Assembly (NCBI GenBank): GCA_027533385.1
Contig: JAPZUE010000009.1
Coordinates: forward strand, 238,486-278,235
Direction: 5' to 3'
Origin: Rhizobium sp.
GTDB taxonomy: Bacteria > Pseudomonadota > Alphaproteobacteria > Rhizobiales > Rhizobiaceae
Length of the DNA stretch: 39,750 nucleotides
The notes beneath the pieces are model-generated. The model saw only the letters and a program-made list of their open reading frames with translations, was not told the DNA's origin and did no database searches. Below are positions 37,570 through 39,750 of this stretch, piece after piece; the stretch's first letter is position 1; each line of letters begins with the position of its first letter. A program made the translations under genes and the position numbers.

Positions 37570-37691
37570 GGGTTCCTCTCTTCAAATCTTCCGCCGGAAA
37601 ATGCGCCCTGATGCGCTCCGCCGTTTGTCGATTGGCGACATCGATACGCATTTTTTCCCCAAACACAACGATCGATGCCGTTTGGCCGACA

Positions 37692-37720
37692 GCAATAATT
37701 TACGTTGACGTTCACGTCAA
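37692..37720 (-). promoter_or_regulatory. etfB promoter with palindromic operator
   Basis: TTGACGT TC ACGTCAA (37705-37720) is a perfect 7+2+7 palindrome. On the minus strand the outer TTGACG also serves as a candidate -35 box, with TATTGC 17 nt downstream as a weak -10. The shape is close to MerR-family LiuR-type operators that control branched-chain/fatty acid catabolism and etf genes. Distance to the etfB start is about 122 bp from the -10. Confidence 0.6.
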
Positions 37721-37743
37721 TAGATCGCATCCGCGACCAGTTG

Positions 37744-38601
37744 TCATCGTCCCCAGTGGGTGACCTTGCGGATGGGCTGTGCAGCCGGGGCTTGCGGCTC
37801 TATCGGAGCGCCGGTGCCGCCGTCTTCAGCCGTGCTTGCGGCGGGCCTCTGTCCCCAGGGGCCGAGCCGCGCCACATCGACGGAGGCGGCTTCATGCTCG
37901 ACGGCGCGCGGCGTCACAATCGCGCGGTCGAAGAGCGGCACACCAGGACGTCGCAAAAAGAGCACCAGGATCGCACCGGCCAGAATTCCGCCGACATGGG
38001 CGCCCCAGGAGACATTGCTGTCGCCGTCGATGACCAGCATGACGAATTGCTGGCCGACCCAGAAGAGAAGCGGAATGAAGGCCGGCAGCGGCAGGGGAAA
38101 TCGCATGAAGACAAGAACCCAGACGCGCACCTTGGGATGCAGCATCAGATAGGCAGCGACTACGCCGGAAACGGCGCCCGATGCCCCGATCAGCGGCGCT
38201 TCGCTGGCCGGCAGGACCAGCCCATGCACCAGCGCACCGGCGGCGGCACAGACAAGATAGAAGACCAGGAACTTGAAGTGTCCCATGGCGTCTTCGACAT
38301 TGTCGCCGAAGACCCAGAGGAAGAGCATGTTGGAGCCGAGATGCAACCAACTTCCATGCAGGAAGGAATAGGTGATGTAGGTCGCGCTTTCCGGCACCAG
38401 CACCAGTCTCGGATCGAGCTCGGCAATGTTGAAGGCGACAGCCGGGATGAAGCCCATGCCATAAACCCCGATCTCGTAGAGCGCATCGGGTGCCAGTGTG
38501 GCCAGCGCATGGGTCACGACATTGGCGAGGATCAGCCCCAGCGTCACATATTGCTTGCGAATATGCTTCAGCGCGTTTCGGTCATGCAGCGGAATGAACA
38601 T
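37744..38601 (-). CDS. Rhomboid family intramembrane serine protease
   Basis: 285 residues with about six transmembrane segments. The active-site serine is in GASGAVSGVVAAYL (about 138-151) and the catalytic histidine in SWGAHVGGILAG (about 203-214), the catalytic dyad. HGSWLHLGSNMLFLWVFGDN at about 83-102 is the conserved loop-1/TM2 region. The C-terminal 60 residues are cytoplasmic or periplasmic, Pro/Ala-rich and not conserved. The substrate is unknown. It lies upstream of etfB on the same strand, 174 bp away, but the etf promoter suggests separate transcription. The ATG is at 38599-38601. Confidence 0.92.
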   Translation of the reverse strand: MFIPLHDRNALKHIRKQYVTLGLILANVVTHALATLAPDALYEIGVYGMGFIPAVAFNIAELDPRLVLVPESATYITYSFLHGSWLHLGSNMLFLWVFGDNVEDAMGHFKFLVFYLVCAAAGALVHGLVLPASEAPLIGASGAVSGVVAAYLMLHPKVRVWVLVFMRFPLPLPAFIPLLFWVGQQFVMLVIDGDSNVSWGAHVGGILAGAILVLFLRRPGVPLFDRAIVTPRAVEHEAASVDVARLGPWGQRPAASTAEDGGTGAPIEPQAPAAQPIRKVTHWGR

Positions 38602-38697
38602 CGCGCCTCGTCGGGTTGGCCGGGTTGGTTGGGTGGATGCTAGCGCAGGTTGGGATGCGGGGACAGGGGGAAGGCCGCGAGGTATGCGGCGATTCCG

Positions 38698-38864
38698 CCT
38701 CCCCCATGCGGGGAGGGACGGAAAATCGAAGGCTTGCGCTCGCCTAACTCATCTCATCGCCTTCGCGCGGCGTCGCGCTCAGGCCTCCGTTCGCTGAAAT
38801 CGATTCACTGGATCGATTTCTGGCCTTCGGCCACCGCTCCGAAGTCTCCCCCGCAAGGGGGGAG
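38698..38864. repeat. Composite palindromic intergenic element (RIME-like)
   Basis: Four hairpins in 170 bp: CCTCCCC/GGGGAGG (38698-38716), GAAATCGAT/ATCGATTTC (38796-38820, 9-bp perfect, 7-nt loop), TGGCC/GGCCA (38821-38833) and CTCCCCC/GGGGGAG (38846-38864). The outer two have matching C-run/G-run arms, giving a nested layout, and are followed by GAGGGTAGGGTGAGGGG. This resembles dispersed intergenic palindromic elements of Rhizobiaceae, from memory. No second copy is in the window. Confidence 0.55.
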
Positions 38865-39478
38865 AGGGTAGGGTGAGGGGCAAAGCCACAAACTCGGCCT
38901 TTCCAAAAAAAGGGGGACGACTTCCAAAAATCCTCCAACAAAATCAACAAAACAAAGTTTTTTCATCCCCGCCCATTTTTCCCGCTTTACCCTAATCCCC
39001 GTTCCGCCCTCGGATACACCTGACGATGCGATGTCAGGTGAGGCGGGGCCGGCGCCGGGGTGGCGTGCTGTCGCAGGCACAAATCCCCGGCCCGCTGCAA
39101 CGGTCTCCCTCCGGACGAAGGGCTTGACGAGGGTGATGGGGTCGGATGCGCCTCAAAACCTGGATACCCTGATCGGAAGGACGTGCCTCAGAGGCACACA
39201 AACAAGGCGCCCGCGCTGTCGCGAACATCCAGACAGCGGGGCGAACAAAACGGCGGGGATGAGGGCCGAGGTCGCCAATGACCAGGGCCCCATCCCCCGG
39301 GCGAGGGCCCCGGTCGGAATGGTGCACCATCCGGCGGGAACCTCCCGGGCCACCGGCCAGGCTGAAGCGTCATCTCGTATGACGTTGCAGCCGGACCCGC
39401 GCCCGGTCGACGTTGGGACACCCGTCCCAGCGCCCGTCGCCGCCTTGCCAGAGAGACGCATGCAGCGGGAATAGACGC

Positions 39479-39602
39479 CGAACGAGGCGCCGGAAGGAGC
39501 CACATATATACTTAGACAGGTTGCTTCTGGCGCCTCGTCCGAGACAAGTTTCAAGCCACCCGGAGGGAGCAATCCCGACCGGCGGCAGAGCTTGCGTTTT
39601 TT
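39479..39602 (+). ncRNA. Candidate structured RNA 3' end
   Basis: A 15-bp stem with one G-U pair (39482-39496 with 39524-39538, core ACGAGGCGCC/GGCGCCTCGT) closes a 27-nt AT-rich loop. A second hairpin follows at 39555-39586 whose tip is GGGA-GCAA-TCCC, a GNRA-type tetraloop. A run of six T ends at 39602. The G-U pair favours the plus strand as the RNA. The 5' end is not defined and no known RNA family was recognised. Confidence 0.35.
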
Positions 39603-39750
39603 GACATCGACAGATCCCCTCACCCTTGTACGTCGCCGAATGTGTATGATTGTCGCCAGCGACGAAGATGCGTGTCATCCTCGAACCTAGAGTTCGCACC
39701 TCAGCGAGTATCTTCGCCGCACCGGTTTTGCTCGAACGGTTGATCGGGTC

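Larger units (their letters stand above)
38602..39750. other. 1.15-kb gene-poor region at the right edge
   Basis: No frame here resembles a known protein; open frames up to about 156 codons exist on both strands but have no family motif and overlap one another. The left part holds a G-rich stretch next to the rhomboid start and a composite hairpin repeat (38698-38864). An AT-richer part (about 38890-39000) follows, then a GC-rich part with many perfect short hairpins (for example 39017-39040, 39182-39196, 39214-39238, 39368-39384) and a long hairpin plus T-run at 39479-39602. No tRNA, RNase P RNA, SRP RNA or tmRNA core was recognised on either strand. Confidence 0.6.

Noticed and set aside
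39031..39623. Open frames of about 100-156 codons on both strands at the right edge
   Set aside because: They overlap each other, lack family motifs and codon regularity, and span strong hairpins; a non-coding interpretation fits better, though a rare novel gene cannot be excluded.
38890..39750. tmRNA, RNase P RNA, SRP RNA or 6S RNA at the structured right end
   Set aside because: None of the conserved cores (for example the RNase P GGAAAGTCC box, SRP GGAAGCA loop or a tmRNA tag beginning with Ala-Asn-Asp codons plus a tRNA-like end) was found on either strand.

Overview
The window is about 39.75 kb of high-GC chromosomal DNA from an alphaproteobacterium, almost certainly a member of Rhizobiaceae (Rhizobium/Agrobacterium/Ciceribacter-like). 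Markers for this are the aerobic cobaltochelatase pair cobS-cobT, a CpdR-type single-domain response regulator, the order ftsE-ftsX-ydcF-plsC, the large low-complexity TIGR02302 protein, DUF2125, and the aroK-aroB pair divergent from xerD. It reads as ordinary core chromosome: no phage, insertion sequence, CRISPR array, rRNA or recognisable tRNA was seen. The assignment rests on remembered protein families, not on a database search.

Layout. 1-4.7 kb: the 5' part of accA (cut by the window edge), xerD and a 50-residue membrane protein on the minus strand; aroK, aroB and a CBS-domain CorC-like protein overlap on the plus strand; bolA follows, convergent. 4.8-9.5 kb: a C-terminal J-domain protein, then cobS, cobT and a phytase-like lipoprotein. 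9.5-18.4 kb: a queuosine-precursor transporter, rpmB with a clear sigma70 promoter, a DUF3108 protein, an EamA exporter, a YhhN protein, a DUF985 cupin with gloB, a methyltransferase, hisC-tyrC, and DUF2125. 18.4-24.4 kb: a ChaC-like protein, the minus-strand ftsE-ftsX-ydcF-plsC group, a membrane protein of unknown role, hpt and cpdR. 24.4-30.9 kb: the 880-residue TIGR02302 protein, lysA with a small LptM-like lipoprotein, and argH divergent from tlpA. 30.9-34.8 kb: the sulfate ABC transporter sbp-cysT-cysW-cysA. 34.8-38.6 kb: etfB-etfA-hbd behind a palindromic operator, and a rhomboid protease. 38.6-39.75 kb: a 1.15-kb stretch without a convincing gene, holding a hairpin-rich composite repeat and a strongly structured segment ending in a T-run.

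Functional themes. Many genes are housekeeping: shikimate/aromatic synthesis (aroK, aroB, tyrC, possibly hisC), lysine and arginine synthesis, cobalt insertion for cobalamin, sulfate uptake, electron transfer from acyl-CoA oxidation, cell division and phospholipid synthesis. The points most worth a second look are a CorC/HlyC-type protein that has lost its usual DUF21 membrane domain, the palindrome over the putative -35 box of the etf promoter, paired dyads in the sulfate-binding-protein leader, a 24-bp divergent gap between argH and tlpA, and the structured, gene-less right end.
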